A stretch of 64,000 bases of DNA from assembly GCA_963734125.1 (NCBI GenBank), contig CAVTGB010000012.1, positions 1 to 64,000 of the forward strand, in the 5' to 3' direction. This document shows positions 54,124 through 61,476 of this stretch, piece after piece. Both the position numbers and the translations under genes were made by a program. The DNA is from DATARH01 sp963734125. Its GTDB lineage: Bacteria > Pseudomonadota > Alphaproteobacteria > ATCC43930 > CGMCC-115725. Numbering within the stretch: position 1 is the stretch's first letter; each line of letters starts with the position of its first letter. The notes beneath the pieces were generated by a model. That model saw only the letters and a list, made by a program, of their open reading frames with translations, did no database searches and had not been told where the DNA came from.

Positions 54124-54393
54124 ATGCGCAAGGGATTTGTCGCTTTGACGTCGGTGGCCGCGGTGGTGGCGGCGGTCGGGATGACGGCCCCGGCTTTCGC
54201 GCAGCCCGGCAATGGTCATGGACATGGGGCCGCTGCCAGCAGCGCTAGCGGCGGCTCGGGAACGCCCGGCGGCTTCAGTCACGGACAAAAGCACGGCTGG
54301 AACGGCGGCACCACGCCGCTGGGCTGGACCGGTCATGGCAAGAAGACCGGCTGGGGCACCGGAACGATGCCGCCCGGCTTGAACGGCCACTGA
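54124..54393 (+). CDS. small secreted Gly/His/Trp-rich protein
   Basis: An 89-residue precursor. The signal peptide is GFVALTSVAAVVAAVGMTAP with cleavage after AFAQ. The mature 60 residues are Gly/His-rich (NGHGHGAAASSASGGSGTPG) and end with two related blocks, HGWNGGTTPLGWTGHG and KTGWGTGTMPPGLNGH. No fold is expected. His and Gly richness could mean metal binding, but that is only a guess. AAAGGAG precedes the ATG. Similar small secreted proteins are scattered in alphaproteobacteria. Confidence 0.75.
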   Translation: MRKGFVALTSVAAVVAAVGMTAPAFAQPGNGHGHGAAASSASGGSGTPGGFSHGQKHGWNGGTTPLGWTGHGKKTGWGTGTMPPGLNGH

Positions 54394-54424
54394 ACCACGC
54401 GACGCACCGCCGGTCATCGCCGGA

Positions 54425-54907
54425 TCACGGTACCAGTTCCTTGGCCGGTGCGGATGCCGCGGTGGGCTCGGCATCGAGCATCGCCTGAAGTTGGCGCTTC
54501 ACCCGCCGCATGCACTCGGAAAACTGCTCTCGTTCAGGCGTCGACAGGAGCCCGAGCGAATCATCCACCGTCCGGTCGGCGATCTGTGCCAATTGCACCT
54601 GAATCAAATCCGATCCCGCGGTGAGGAAGAGGCGGTTGACCCGCCGGTCGGTGGCGTCGGGGCGGCGCTCAACCCAGCCCTTCTTCTCCATGCGGTCGAC
54701 CATCCGCCCGGCGGTGGCCTTCTCGACCTCCAGCATCTCGGCAAGCTCCGACTGGGTGGCGCCGGGCCGGCGGTGCAGCCGGTTGATCACCAGCCACTGC
54801 GACCGGGTCAGCCCGAGCCGGCGCACCCGCCGATCGAAGGCGGTGCGCAACAGGCGCGCGACATCCGAGATCAGAAACCCGATCTGGCGCTCGTCTTCGG
54901 AAGGCAA
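54425..54907 (-). CDS. MarR family transcriptional regulator
   Basis: A 160-residue winged-helix regulator: IGFLISDVARLLRTAFDRRV (dimerisation helix), LTRSQWLVINRLHRRPGAT, QSELAEMLEVEKATAGRMVD (recognition helix) and KKGWVERRPDATDRRVNRLF (wing). TTG start at 54907; a stop in frame upstream excludes a longer form. An imperfect palindrome of 32 bases lies just upstream and may be its operator, which it would share with the divergent gene at 55146. Confidence 0.9.
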   Translation of the reverse strand: MPSEDERQIGFLISDVARLLRTAFDRRVRRLGLTRSQWLVINRLHRRPGATQSELAEMLEVEKATAGRMVDRMEKKGWVERRPDATDRRVNRLFLTAGSDLIQVQLAQIADRTVDDSLGLLSTPEREQFSECMRRVKRQLQAMLDAEPTAASAPAKELVP

Positions 54908-54924
54908 GGGGGTTCCCCGAATTT

Positions 54925-54956
54925 AGGTGTCTAGGCTATGGTTGCTTAGCATACCT
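54925..54956. promoter_or_regulatory. imperfect palindrome upstream of marR, possible operator
   Basis: AGGTGTCTAGGC and GCTTAGCATACCT face each other; 10 of about 12 positions pair when one gap is allowed. MarR proteins bind such palindromes between divergent genes and repress themselves. The AT-rich centre suggests that promoter elements overlap it. Confidence 0.4.
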
Positions 54957-55145
54957 TTTGTAGGCGACAAACCAGAACCATGGCTGGCGCGAAGGATGTG
55001 CTGCCGGTCATGCTGGTCCGCCCCCGGGGTGCGCGCTTGGTGGATGGGGCGAGGGGCACCACGGCGCCTTTTCCTTCGCCTGCCGGTCTCGCTAATATCC
55101 GCAGTTCACCCCACGAGAGGGCTGATCATTGCGAGGGGAGGAAAG

Positions 55146-55892
55146 ATGGACCTGCAAGCGCTCCGCGAAGCGGCGATCGAGGCGACCTCGCGTGCCCTCC
55201 ATGACAGGCACGGCTTTGTGCCGAGCGACGAAAGCGACGAGTGGGAAGACGAATACCGCCGGCAGTTTGCGCTTTTGAAACAACGCTTCGCGACCGAGGC
55301 GCCGACCACCGCGCCGCCGCGCCCGCCGGCCGCCACGCCTGGTGCCGGCCGCGAGTGGCCGGAGCTTTCGGGCACGCCGGAGCAGAAGCGCTGGGCTGCG
55401 ACGATCCGCGAGGAACGACTGCGCGAGATCCCGGGCGAGCCGTTCCGCGCCTGGCTGGCGCGGACCTGGACCCGCGCCAAGGTGTGGGTCGATACCCGCG
55501 ACGTGCCGGCCGCCGTCCTGGTCCAGCGGCTGCGCCCGCAATTCGACGAGTTTCGCAAGGAGGCCGCCGCGACCGCCATGGCGCGCGCCGCCGAGGCGCA
55601 ACAGAAGGCCGCCCAGGCGGCCGCCCACCAGCAGCGGCTGAAGGATGCCGGGATCACGCCGGAGGGTCTGGTTGAGCTGGTCGACGCCAGCGACCGCTTC
55701 GATCTGGCCCCGCTGACGGTAAAGCTCGCCGAGATCGCCGTCGAGGGGCGCCACCTGCGGATCTTCGAGACGAGCGACCCCAACCTGCTGCTGGTCAAGG
55801 AAAAGAAGGGCCCGCTGCAGGTGCCGGACTACGCGATCGAGCGTGATGAAGGCCTGGTCGGCGATTTGAAGCTCTACGCCGAGGCGCCGTAG
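55146..55892 (+). CDS. conserved-looking hypothetical protein with central helical region
   Basis: A 248-residue soluble protein. The strong AGGGGAGGAAAG before the ATG fixes the start; the frame is open upstream but not protein-like. The N-terminal helix (LREAAIEATSRALHDRHGF) and an acidic-aromatic stretch (SDEWEDEYRRQFALLKQRF) are followed by a Pro-rich linker and ETPF-like IPGEPFRAWLARTWTRAKVW. Then comes a long Ala-rich coiled-coil (FRKEAAATAMARAAEAQQKA, about residues 140-165) and a C-terminal domain (ITPEGLVELVDASDRFDLA). I do not recognise a family. Confidence 0.7.
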   Translation: MDLQALREAAIEATSRALHDRHGFVPSDESDEWEDEYRRQFALLKQRFATEAPTTAPPRPPAATPGAGREWPELSGTPEQKRWAATIREERLREIPGEPFRAWLARTWTRAKVWVDTRDVPAAVLVQRLRPQFDEFRKEAAATAMARAAEAQQKAAQAAAHQQRLKDAGITPEGLVELVDASDRFDLAPLTVKLAEIAVEGRHLRIFETSDPNLLLVKEKKGPLQVPDYAIERDEGLVGDLKLYAEAP

Positions 55893-55901
55893 GCTGAGCC
55901 G

Positions 55902-56315
55902 CTATTGCCGCCGGTGGATGTTGGCGACGATAAAAATCGCCGGGGTGGAACCGGTGTTTTCGACCCAGTGCGCCCGGGGACCGAACTCGGCGAAGACCTG
56001 ACCAGGCCGGGAGTGCTGCGTGGTGCCGTCGTCATGGTGGTTGGTCAGGGTCCCGCTCAGCATGTAGACGATCGTCGGATCACCCTGATGGCTGTGCAGA
56101 CCGATATGGCCGCCGGGCATCAGCACCGCCCGGCTGAGGCGCAGTTCGCGGTTGGCGAGGCTGTCGACCTCCGGGGCGAGATCGATCGCGGCAAGGACTT
56201 CCTCGCTGACCCCCTTATAGTCGGTCGGCGCGCTCTCTTGCCCGAGAACGAACCCGGCCGCCAACAGCGCCGACCCGGCGCAGCACAACGCAGCGATATG
56301 CCGTCCCGCCCGCAT
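55902..56315 (-). CDS. exported single-domain cupin protein
   Basis: A 137-residue protein. Signal peptide HIAALCCAGSALLAAGFVLG, then a cupin: motif 1 GGHIGLHSHQGDPTIVYMLSG and motif 2 PGQVFAEFGPRAHWVENTG. The metal ligands His, His, Glu/Asp and His are largely present (HSHQGD; HWVENTG). Exported cupins of this type are widespread and mostly uncharacterised. Convergent with the gene at 55146, whose stop lies 9 bases away. Confidence 0.82.
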   Translation of the reverse strand: MRAGRHIAALCCAGSALLAAGFVLGQESAPTDYKGVSEEVLAAIDLAPEVDSLANRELRLSRAVLMPGGHIGLHSHQGDPTIVYMLSGTLTNHHDDGTTQHSRPGQVFAEFGPRAHWVENTGSTPAIFIVANIHRRQ

Positions 56316-56426
56316 CGCCTGCCTCCTTCGGGATTGCCAGTCCAACGTGTATCCGAAATCTATCAGGTGCACACCTTGCCATGGTTGGCGTAGAAATCTG
56401 CTAATGCTCGAAGAGGAGGAACGGCC

Positions 56427-57059
56427 ATGGCGAAGGGTGCGCTGATCGCGGCGATGGATTTTACCAATGTCGCCACCGACGAGTTCAACGACTGGTACGA
56501 TCTGGAGCACATCCCGGAGCGGGCGCGCGTGCCGGGTTTCCTCACGCTGCAGCGCTGGATGGGCGCCGACAATCCGAAGCAGTCGGTCGCCACCTACGAC
56601 CTGGAGAACGTTGCGGTATTGCAGGGCGCGGCCTATCGCGCGATCGGCGGCGACAACCTGTCGCCATGGTCGAAGCGGGTGACGGGCAAGGTCGAGCGCC
56701 TGCTGCGCTATGAGGGCGAGCAGATCCTTCCGGGCGATGCGACCGCGCCTTCTGGTGCCGGCGGGCTCCTGTTGGTCGGCATGACCCCGGGGCCGGCGGT
56801 CGAGACCGCGTTCAACGCGTGGTACGACACCGAGCACATCCCGGCCCTCGCCCGCGTCCCCGGAGTGTTGTGCGCGCGCCGCTACAGGACAAACGGCGGC
56901 AACCCGAAATACATCGCGCTCTACCATCTCGCTTCCCCGGGGGTTCCCGACTCTCCCGAATGGAAGCGGGCGAGCGAATCGACCGCGATGCCGCAGCACG
57001 TGCGCGACCACATCACCAACCGGCTGCGTCTCGTCTGCCGCAGCTACGCGCGCGGGTAG
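56427..57059 (+). CDS. protein with duplicated EthD-like/dimeric alpha-beta barrel domain
   Basis: A 210-residue protein made of two halves with the same signature: FNDWYDLEHIPERARVPGFL near residue 19 and FNAWYDTEHIPALARVPGVL near residue 131. The WYD-EHIP pattern is that of EthD-like and DUF4286-like ferredoxin-fold proteins, in which two domains pack as a barrel. GAGGAGGA precedes the ATG closely. Such proteins accompany catabolic oxidoreductases, but no enzyme role is fixed. It heads a rightward series with the 538-residue unknown, the VOC and the PPOX proteins. Confidence 0.78.
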   Translation: MAKGALIAAMDFTNVATDEFNDWYDLEHIPERARVPGFLTLQRWMGADNPKQSVATYDLENVAVLQGAAYRAIGGDNLSPWSKRVTGKVERLLRYEGEQILPGDATAPSGAGGLLLVGMTPGPAVETAFNAWYDTEHIPALARVPGVLCARRYRTNGGNPKYIALYHLASPGVPDSPEWKRASESTAMPQHVRDHITNRLRLVCRSYARG

Positions 57060-57222
57060 ATCGGCCGCGCGCCGCCTGGCGCGGCCATACGAACCGTGCA
57101 TGACAGCCAGCACAATCCGGGCGGCAAGGCCCGGCGGCGTTGCCGCGTCTGGATTGTCGGGGATATGCTGAACACCGCTGACGCCGCGAGCGGCCTGGCG
57201 ATGTGAGACAGGAGTGTGACGA

Positions 57223-58839
57223 ATGCCCAACGATGTGCAGGGTGCGATCACCAACGCGCCGAAGCCGCAGGCGCTATACGAAAAGCTCGAGGATCGTATC
57301 CTGGCGCGCGACCAGCAGGGCGCGAGCGAAGTCTACTACGATCTGGTGCGCCAGCGCCGGCCGATGACCGAGATGATCGGCGAGGCGGTGCGCATCCACG
57401 CGCCCTACACCCACGTCCCCTATCACGAGCGGATCGACGACGGCTACGTCAACTTCGTCAACAACGACCATTGTCTCCTGTCGGCCCGCGCCGCGACGCA
57501 ACTGGCCCGCATGGTGCCCGAGGACTGCGCCGCGCTGCCCTTGGCGCAGACGATCTGGTACATCCCCACCGGGCTCGACATCTGGAACCAGAAGATCCTG
57601 AAGGCGCCCGGCCACTACGCCCGCGCCCCCGGCTGGTCGATGCCGCCCGGCCCGCCGCCGATGCCGGAAATCGTCTGGCCCGACCAGGAGCCGGAGCTGC
57701 TCGAAGGCCCGCTGCAGGAGCGCCTCGACCACTGGATGACGCTGGTTCATCGCGGCAACGTTCTTGAAGCCTACCGCGTCTTTCTCGGCCTGATGGCGAA
57801 CCCCGACGAGCGCCCCGCGGTGCTCGCCCAGCTCTGCCACGCCGGCCTCATGGATGTGCAGGACCGCGCCCTTTACAACCGCTCTTATACGACCGGCCAC
57901 AAAGCGTTCCGCGCCCGCGCCACGGTCGACCTCGGCAACACGCTCGGCTGGGACAACGCGCACAACGTCATCTACGCCGGCGCGCTCGACGTCGCGGTCG
58001 GCCCGCGCTGGTACTCGACCTACGAGATGGCCTGCAACGTCGTCAAAATCTTCCTCGAAAAGCAGACGGTGTCGGCGATCCCCTATGGCGGCGCGTCGAA
58101 GGAAGAGCTGGCGATCCTCGCCGGCAACAAGGAGCCGCTGAGCCGCGAGGAAGCCCAGGCCCTCGAACGGGCGCTCATTCGCGAACCGGAACCCGGGTTC
58201 CTCGAATTGCTCTCCAAGCTCCTCGAAGCCGGCAAGAGCCCGCGCCGCATCCTCGACGTCCTCCAGATGGCTTCCGCCCAGGTGATCCTGGAAACCCAGG
58301 GCGTCAACAACTTCTCGCTGCCGCAGCACAGCTTCGAATACCTGAATTCACTGACCTGGTTCTTCGACAATTTCCAGCACAAGCATCAGGTGAAGCTGCT
58401 CTATCTGGCAGCGTCGTACGTCAACCGCGCCGCGTGGCACCAGAAGGGGATCGGCGATGCTGAACCCAATAGGGTCCGCGCCGCCGGCGGCGCCGACAAG
58501 CTGACGCCGGCGCAGATCCTGGAGCGGGTCGATGCCGCCGTCCTCGCGCTCAACGGCCCCGACAGCACCGCCTGGACCCAGGCCTATATCGCCAGCGGCG
58601 CCGACAAGAAGCCGCTGGTGCAGCGCCTCGCCCTCCTCGCCTGCCGCATGGGTAACGACCCGCACAACCAGGAGATCGGCCAGGTCCTCCTTGAGGATTG
58701 GGGGAAGAACCAGGGCTGGGACCGCGACCGCCTGCTCTTGGCCTGCGCCCACCACACCGCCGTCCACCGCAAATACGGCAGCCCGCAGGATTGCGCGCAG
58801 CGCTTCGGCGCCGCCCTCGGCGTCGCCCGGCTGCAGTAA
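57223..58839 (+). CDS. 538-residue protein of unknown family
   Basis: No known domain was recognised. The protein is soluble and mostly helical with no signal peptide. Conserved-looking patches are IHAPYTHVPYHERIDDGYVN with three His near 59-68, then NNDHCLLSARAATQLARMVP, SYTTGHKAFRARATVDLGNT (near 222), GWDNAHNVIYAGALDVAVGP (near 242), and QHSFEYLNSLTWFFDNFQHK (near 367) with HQVKLLYLAASYVNRAAWHQ. The spread of His and acidic residues could form a metal site; that is inference. GC and codon use match the neighbours. The GGAGTGTGACGA leader gives a fair ribosome-binding site. Confidence 0.85.
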   Translation: MPNDVQGAITNAPKPQALYEKLEDRILARDQQGASEVYYDLVRQRRPMTEMIGEAVRIHAPYTHVPYHERIDDGYVNFVNNDHCLLSARAATQLARMVPEDCAALPLAQTIWYIPTGLDIWNQKILKAPGHYARAPGWSMPPGPPPMPEIVWPDQEPELLEGPLQERLDHWMTLVHRGNVLEAYRVFLGLMANPDERPAVLAQLCHAGLMDVQDRALYNRSYTTGHKAFRARATVDLGNTLGWDNAHNVIYAGALDVAVGPRWYSTYEMACNVVKIFLEKQTVSAIPYGGASKEELAILAGNKEPLSREEAQALERALIREPEPGFLELLSKLLEAGKSPRRILDVLQMASAQVILETQGVNNFSLPQHSFEYLNSLTWFFDNFQHKHQVKLLYLAASYVNRAAWHQKGIGDAEPNRVRAAGGADKLTPAQILERVDAAVLALNGPDSTAWTQAYIASGADKKPLVQRLALLACRMGNDPHNQEIGQVLLEDWGKNQGWDRDRLLLACAHHTAVHRKYGSPQDCAQRFGAALGVARLQ

Positions 58840-58850
58840 CATCGCGGAGC

Positions 58851-58944
58851 CCCTCACCCCGGCCCTCTCCCCGCCCGCGGGGAGAGGGCCAGTCGGAGCT
58901 GCGTCCCCTCTCCCCGCGGGCGGGGAGAGGGATAGGGTGAGGGG
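58851..58944. repeat. long nested inverted repeat (family C), best copy
   Basis: CCCTCACCCC at the left pairs with GGGTGAGGGG at the right. Inside are two hairpins, CCCTCTCCCCGCCCGCGGGGAGAGGG and CCCTCTCCCCGCGGGCGGGGAGAGGG. It follows the unknown gene's stop by 11 bases and probably ends or trims its transcript before the VOC gene. Confidence 0.88.
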
Positions 58945-59018
58945 CCTCTTAGGTGGAAGTCGGTCGCGCCGGTGCGTCGGCCGTGGTATTCGTTGCCCGG
59001 ACACTATGGAGGCCTCTG

Positions 59019-59495
59019 ATGATCCACCATCTCTCGATTGCCGCGCGCGATCCCCAGCACGCCGCCGGGGTTCTGGCCGAATTGATGGGCGGCAGGGCGG
59101 TGCCGTTCCCGCCCAACCCGGGGAGCTTTTTCGCCCTGCAGCTCGACGACCACGGCTCGGGGGTCGAAGTCTACCCGGCGGGCACCGAGCTTGAGCCGAA
59201 CGGCACCACCGGCGGCACGTTCGTCAAACGGCCGGCCCGGGGTTTTGGCTCGACCCACTTCGCGCTCAGCGTTTCGACCGATCGACAAAAGGTCGAAGCG
59301 ATCGCGCGCGGTGCCGGTTGGGACTGCTTTGTCTGCAACCGCGGCCCCTTTCACGTCATTGAGGTCTGGGTCGAGAATGTGACGATGGTCGAGATCCTGC
59401 CGCCCGATTTCACGGCCGAATACCTCGCCTTCACCCGGCCGGATAAGGTGCTCACCGCGATGGCGGCGGCGCCGGTCGCGGGCGGCCGCCATTAG
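59019..59495 (+). CDS. VOC-superfamily protein
   Basis: A 158-residue glyoxalase-fold protein: MIHHLSIAARDPQHAAGVLA (first His), GSFFALQLDDHGSGVEVYPA, GSTHFALSVSTDRQKVEAIA (second His) and VIEVWVENVTMVEILPPDF (Glu). Ligand positions are kept. The ATG at 59019 fits the fold start. The PPOX-like gene follows after 14 bases on the same strand. Confidence 0.78.
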   Translation: MIHHLSIAARDPQHAAGVLAELMGGRAVPFPPNPGSFFALQLDDHGSGVEVYPAGTELEPNGTTGGTFVKRPARGFGSTHFALSVSTDRQKVEAIARGAGWDCFVCNRGPFHVIEVWVENVTMVEILPPDFTAEYLAFTRPDKVLTAMAAAPVAGGRH

Positions 59496-59509
59496 CCAGG
59501 ACGACAGCG

Positions 59510-59956
59510 GTGGCGCAGCGTCCCGATATCCGCCTCACCCCCGAGGAAGCGGCGGCCTTCCTGCGCGACAATCGGAAGGCGGCGCTCGCCACGCTCGACC
59601 CGCACGGGTTTCCGCATGTCGTGGCGATGAATTTCGTCGTGCGCGACGGTGCCTACTACATGACCTCCTACGGCAAGGCGCAGAAAATCCTCAACATCCG
59701 CCGCAACCCCAAGGTCGGCGTGATGGTCGAGACCGGCCGCGCCTATGCCGAATTGAAAGGCGTCATGGTGCGCGGGCATTGCGAATTGATCGAGGAGCCC
59801 GACCGGGTCGCCGAGGTGCTCGGCTGGCTCGGCGTCGGCCGCACTGCCGAGCGCCCGACGGGTGCCATCCGCAGCGCCCCCAAACGCGTCGCCCTCAAGA
59901 TCACCCCGGCGAAGACCGTCACCTGGGACCATGCCAAGCTCGGCGGCCGGTATTAA
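59510..59956 (+). CDS. pyridoxamine 5'-phosphate oxidase-like flavin/F420-type protein
   Basis: A 148-residue split-barrel protein: LTPEEAAAFLRDNRKAALA, TLDPHGFPHVVAMNFVVRDG, YYMTSYGKAQKILNIRRNPK and VGVMVETGRAYAELKGVMV, then RGHCELIEEPDRVAEVL. The RDNRKAALATLDPHGFPH start is typical of the F420/FMN-dependent PPOX class. Start is GTG at 59510. Cofactor and substrate are not determined by sequence. It ends the rightward block just before a clear drop in GC content. Confidence 0.85.
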   Translation: MAQRPDIRLTPEEAAAFLRDNRKAALATLDPHGFPHVVAMNFVVRDGAYYMTSYGKAQKILNIRRNPKVGVMVETGRAYAELKGVMVRGHCELIEEPDRVAEVLGWLGVGRTAERPTGAIRSAPKRVALKITPAKTVTWDHAKLGGRY

Positions 59957-59994
59957 GACCATATCCCTATCCGGCTAGAATAGGTAACGTGAAA

Positions 59995-60381
59995 TTATCC
60001 TGAGGATGGCGTTTTCTCACCCTGCCGGCGGAATTCACTTGGGAGAACTACTTCATCAGACCAGGCTTTTGTATTTATTCCACAATATGATCTCAAGACG
60101 CCTTGTTCCGGATAAGAAACCACGAACCGCAAGCTGCGATCGTCAGCGGGTGGTGTCTTTCCTCTCGTATTCAAATGACAACGGACGATTGCCTCGGCTC
60201 CCATATCCGAAAATCGACAGACGAGCGCTCGTAGTAGGTTGATGCGACTCTCGCTCGACAAACGCGACTTCGGCACATGCTGGTGGTATCGCCGCTTGAA
60301 TTCGCCCTTCTCATATTGTTCCACTACAAGGCAGATTTCGCGGGATAGAAGATCGTCGCACAGCTTGTAGTTCTCGAACAT
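59995..60381 (-). CDS. hypothetical protein in low-GC patch
   Basis: A 128-residue protein rich in Arg, Ser and Glu (DDLLSREICLVVEQYEKGEF, RINLLRALVCRFSDMGAEAI, SLRFVVSYPEQGVLRSYCGI). No domain, signal or membrane segment is recognised. Base composition is clearly lower in GC than the surrounding genes, which suggests later arrival. The start is an ATG at 60381. It diverges from the pair of small genes at 60460 and 60807. Confidence 0.6.
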   Translation of the reverse strand: MFENYKLCDDLLSREICLVVEQYEKGEFKRRYHQHVPKSRLSSESRINLLRALVCRFSDMGAEAIVRCHLNTRGKTPPADDRSLRFVVSYPEQGVLRSYCGINTKAWSDEVVLPSEFRRQGEKTPSSG

Positions 60382-60459
60382 TGATCGGTTCTCCCATACA
60401 ACTCTGAATGAATGTCGCGACCCACAACAAATCTACCAGATATTTGTCGGGGATCGAAG

Positions 60460-60756
60460 ATGAGTTGGCTACATAATCTCGCAGATTTGGCTTCGATCAT
60501 TACCGCAAGCGTGGCCGTTTTCGCCTTTGTCCCCTATTATCTGACGTTGCGGCGACGTAGGACAAAACTGGAGGAAATATTGTCACGCAAAGTTGCGCCC
60601 AACGATGACTTGCTTACCGTTTCGCAATGCGCAACCGCGTTAAAAATGACAGAAGATCAGGTAATTGAGGCGGCGTCGAGGAGCGAAAAGATAGAAGGGT
60701 GGGGAGGTCAATCCGGAACAGAACATCGGTTGAGGCTAATCAGAAAGTCGACCTAA
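60460..60756 (+). CDS. small hypothetical protein with one N-terminal membrane helix
   Basis: A 98-residue protein. The N-terminal segment (LADLASIITASVAVFAFVPY) is a membrane helix followed by a basic stretch RRRRTK and a soluble part with a helix-turn-helix-like LLTVSQCATALKMTEDQVIE. It might be a membrane-tethered DNA-binding or adaptor protein. No family is recognised. Low GC like its neighbours. Confidence 0.55.
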   Translation: MSWLHNLADLASIITASVAVFAFVPYYLTLRRRRTKLEEILSRKVAPNDDLLTVSQCATALKMTEDQVIEAASRSEKIEGWGGQSGTEHRLRLIRKST

Positions 60757-60806
60757 CCTGTGCTAGCTAATCATCGGAGAGTGGTTGGTCGATTTCGGAG
60801 GCCCCA

Positions 60807-61037
60807 ATGTTTTGCTATCTCCCAGATTGGGCGAATTTCTTGATCTTTGTCGGGGGTGTTGTGGCACTCTATATTTCCCGTTATCGCCTAATAGAGCGCA
60901 CCGAACAACGGGTACATCGTCAGAGGGACGAAATGGATGCTTGGATCAAAATGACACCAGAGGAACAGGCTAATTTTATAATATATGGAGAGCACGATGT
61001 CCGACACCAGAAAGGAGGAATGGGCGAGAAGCGTTAA
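60807..61037 (+). CDS. small hypothetical membrane protein
   Basis: A 76-residue protein with one hydrophobic segment (WANFLIFVGGVVALYISRYR) and a charged tail (RTEQRVHRQRDEMDAWIKMT, then EEQANFIIYGEHD). It lies 51 bases after the gene at 60460 on the same strand and could form a two-gene unit with it. No ribosome-binding site stands out. Unknown function. Confidence 0.5.
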   Translation: MFCYLPDWANFLIFVGGVVALYISRYRLIERTEQRVHRQRDEMDAWIKMTPEEQANFIIYGEHDVRHQKGGMGEKR

Positions 61038-61060
61038 CCGGATACGGATTTAACATAACT

Positions 61061-61150
61061 GTCGTTTCGGCGAACGCCAGGCGAACGCCGGGATCTATTA
61101 ATCCGCTGGTGGGATGGTGAAGGGCGGATCCCGACCTGCGTCGGGATGAC
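61061..61150. repeat. family A inverted repeat, diverged
   Basis: GTCGTTTCGGCGAACGCCAGGCGAACGCCGGGAT at the left contains a duplicated GGCGAACGCC; GGATCCCGACCTGCGTCGGGATGAC forms the right arm. It marks the right border of the low-GC patch. Confidence 0.75.
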
Positions 61151-61172
61151 AATTCAAGCACTGCCTCGATCA

Positions 61173-61340
61173 TCAACCCAATATCTTCAGGCTCAAGGGG
61201 GTGATCTCGGCGGCGCTGCGGTGCTTGTAGTCGCGCCCTGGGGCGGCCGATTCCATGCGCTCTTGCGCGGCGCACAGGCGGGCGCCGGACGATGCCTGGT
61301 CGAGGGTAATGACCTTGCCGCCGGCCACGGTCGTCGACAT
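61173..61340 (-). CDS. 55-residue hypothetical protein
   Basis: A short frame with GGAG seven bases before the ATG. It reads MSTTVAGGKVITLDQASSG, then LCAAQERMESAAPGRDYKH and ITPLSLKILG. The start resembles that of some amidohydrolases, but the rest does not. No membrane or export signal. It might be a genuine small gene or a fragment left from a larger one. It lies between two dispersed repeats. Confidence 0.4.
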   Translation of the reverse strand: MSTTVAGGKVITLDQASSGARLCAAQERMESAAPGRDYKHRSAAEITPLSLKILG

Positions 61341-61370
61341 CGTTCCGCTCCCAACAGCAACGCCCTCGAG

Positions 61371-61446
61371 GAGATTGCTTCGCTTCGCTCGCAATGACAA
61401 TGAAACTGGCTGGCATTGCGAGGAGGGACGCGACGAAGCAATCTCG
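61371..61446. repeat. family B repeat, arms inverted inside out
   Basis: GAGATTGCTTCGCTTCGCTCGCAATGACAA and ATTGCGAGGAGGGACGCGACGAAGCAATCTC face each other around a short centre. Compared with 26497 the order of the arms is reversed, as if two elements lay next to each other or one was rearranged. It ends 30 bases before the P1 peptidase start. Confidence 0.75.
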
Positions 61447-61476
61447 CGCCGTTGGATTTTCTGCCGGAGATACGCC

